From positions 248,001 through 312,000 of the forward strand of contig JAZAQT010000616.1 of NCBI GenBank assembly GCA_036417435.1: a stretch of DNA of 64,000 nt. Direction: 5' to 3'. Positions within the stretch are counted from its first letter, which is position 1. Each line of letters starts with the position of its first letter. Below, in pieces: positions 62,491 through 64,000 of the stretch. Origin of the DNA: Inia geoffrensis. Its lineage: Eukaryota > Chordata > Mammalia > Artiodactyla > Iniidae. The translations under genes were made by a program, and so were the position numbers. The notes beneath the pieces were generated by a model. The model was not told the origin of the DNA and ran no database searches. It saw only the letters and a list, made by a program, of their open reading frames with translations.

Positions 62491-64000
62491 AAAGGAGATC
62501 TTTGGCACTGTAACTCACAATCCTGCAGAGTTCCAAATGACCCCTATCATCCAAAAATTTATTGAAGGAAGGCTGTGAAGAGGACTTGAACACGACGCAG
62601 AATTGCAGAAAACAGATATCAGGGGTTAGATAAGAATCGCTCTGAAAGCGTAGGAAAAGAGGCAGCAGTTCGACAGTGATGCACTTGGCCAAAAAGGGCG
62701 TATGCGTTTTTTCCTGAATATATTCAGGAAAAAACGCATACGCCCTTTTTGGCCAACCAAGGAAGCCTGCAATGGAAATCCGCACTACAAGAAGTCTCAC
62801 TTCCCACCGATCCAAAGGGCCGTCCGAAAAAACTGTAAAATCCAGAGAGGCAGGACAGGCCATGGAGAAAGGGCAGCCTTGTTATGCTGATGGGCGGGAT
62901 GTAAATTGCCAACAGCCACTCTGGAGAAGTGGATGGTGTTTCCTGGAACAAAGAAAAAACCAAGCTAGAGAGCCTAGGGCACTTCCACTTATGGTGCTAT
63001 AGATTCGGAAAATTTAAATGAAAAAGACACAGCCACACCAAAGTTTGGGGCTGCTCTGTGTACGGGATCCTTGACTATGGTACAACTTTAATAGCCCAGA
63101 AAGAGAAAAATGGATATAGAAGTTGTGGTACATCCCTACAATGGAATATCACTCAACAATGAAATCAATGGCAACACACCAGTAGCAGCATAATGACAGG
63201 ATTTAGTTATGATGATTCTAAGTGAAATAAGTCACACAGAAAAAGAAACATCATAAGATATCACTAATACCGGGAATGTAAACACGGCTACGTGTGAACT
63301 GCATTACAAAACACAACAGAGTCTCACATTTACAAAAGAAACTTATGCTTGCTTAAGGGGAAAGGAGAGTGGGGAGGCTGCATAAAACCAGAGGTTCACA
63401 TTAGGACAGATACCATTCCATAAGCCAAATATATATTAGACAAGACCTACTCCTTGCTCAACGAAATGGACTCAACACCCCGTATTCAAAACCTAGGAAT
63501 ATGCCTGACTATGAAGAAAATTAAAACCCATACATTTATAGGTCTCCATAAGAAAATCATTTGTGTACAGCACCATACACACAGCAGTGTCAATAAACTA
63601 AATCCCCTTATAAAAATAAATTTGAAAAACAAAACACAAGGACTGTGAAATAGAGAGAAATTCTTAAATAAGTCCTTCAGGGCTTGTGAGGAATCTTGGA
63701 TTTACCACCTCTACATCCACAGCTGGGGGAGAGATAAGGCTGGACACTTGGGGCTGATAGTATTGGTGAGGGAATGCAGACCCTTTGAGGTAATGGTGCA
63801 TGGTTCCCATTCCACGGGTCCCAAATCTCCACGTTTAAGGGATTTATCCTTCAGCTAAAATATGCATGGAAAACCCAGAATATGGTCCACGAAGTGATCA
63901 GGCATAATTTCTAAAACTCATCGCCATTTTCGCCCCCTGATACTCGAGTTCGCCGTTCCAGATGCAATATTAACATTCTCCCCACTTGGAGAGTCAGTGC
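62491..64000 (+). repeat. Satellite monomer 37, cut by the window end (first 1,510 bp)
   Basis: Perfect palindrome 62685-62756; L1-derived part 62768-63639. End-type markers throughout, including the G deletion. Shares GAGAAAGGGCAG and GATGCAATATT with unit 34, CAGGGGTTAGAT with unit 35 and CCAAGGAAGCC with unit 3. The array plainly continues beyond the window. Confidence 0.97.

Larger units (their letters stand above)
1..64000. repeat. Satellite array, 1,736-bp monomer, about 36.9 tandem copies
   Basis: The window is a single head-to-tail array with no interruption, inversion or foreign insertion between units. Landmarks recur every 1,736 bases, or 1,735 in units 1, 26, 32, 33, 35 and 36; partial unit 37 has the same deletion. 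Examples are the AAAGGAGATC used as unit start, a BamHI site in TACGGGATCC, an EcoRI site in AAGAATTCAC and a 72-bp palindrome. By eye most units differ from each other by about 1 to 2 percent, almost all substitutions. From established knowledge, unit length plus an L1 3' end fits the common cetacean satellite of non-delphinid whales; this assignment is inference. Neither array edge lies in the window. No rRNA, tRNA, telomere repeat, CRISPR array or intact protein gene is present. Confidence 0.98.

Noticed and set aside
1..64000. CRISPR array or bacterial repeat locus
   Set aside because: The period is 1.7 kb, with no short repeats and variable spacers, no cas genes and no bacterial coding density. 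The L1 content shows mammalian DNA.
1..64000. Tandem gene cluster or rDNA array
   Set aside because: No rRNA sequence was seen, and no conserved frame with synonymous bias. The unit is dominated by a dead retrotransposon 3' end.

Overview
This window is one uninterrupted block of tandem satellite DNA and carries no functional gene. A unit of 1,736 bp (1,735 bp in seven copies) repeats head to tail from the first base to the last: 36 complete monomers plus the first 1,510 bp of a 37th. I set the monomer start at the AAAGGAGATC that opens the window. Copies differ mainly by scattered substitutions. The only length change I found between monomers is a single-base deletion. Every longer open frame recurs once per unit and is an accident of the repeat.

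Each monomer has the same layout, given here for unit 3 (3472-5207). (1) A left segment of about 194 bp, possibly eroded LINE-1 (L1) ORF2. (2) A 72-bp palindrome, two 36-bp arms with no spacer. (3) About 510 bp recognisable as the C-terminal end of L1 ORF2, broken by a stop codon and frameshifts. (4) About 360 bp matching an artiodactyl/cetacean-type L1 3' UTR, ending in an AATAAA and an A-rich tail. (5) About 586 bp that I cannot assign with confidence, including a CpG-rich patch.

A tandem unit near 1.74 kb built on an L1 3' end fits the 'common cetacean satellite'. From memory, that satellite has a unit of about 1.74 kb in most whales and about 1.58 kb in oceanic dolphins, and an L1 origin was reported by Kapitonov, Holmquist and Jurka. 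The likely source is therefore heterochromatin of a non-delphinid cetacean. This is inference from unit length and L1 content, not from a database match.

The interesting signals are in how the array evolved. The palindrome is still perfect in 23 of 37 units. Units 2 and 4 share a strongly diverged tract of different lengths, which looks like gene conversion. Two-monomer blocks were duplicated locally (units 8-9 to 10-11, and 28-29 to 30-31). Linked variants separate the two ends of the window (units 1-4 and 32-37) from its middle. No single regular higher-order repeat spans the window. There are no genes acting together here; the plausible biology is structural or non-coding.
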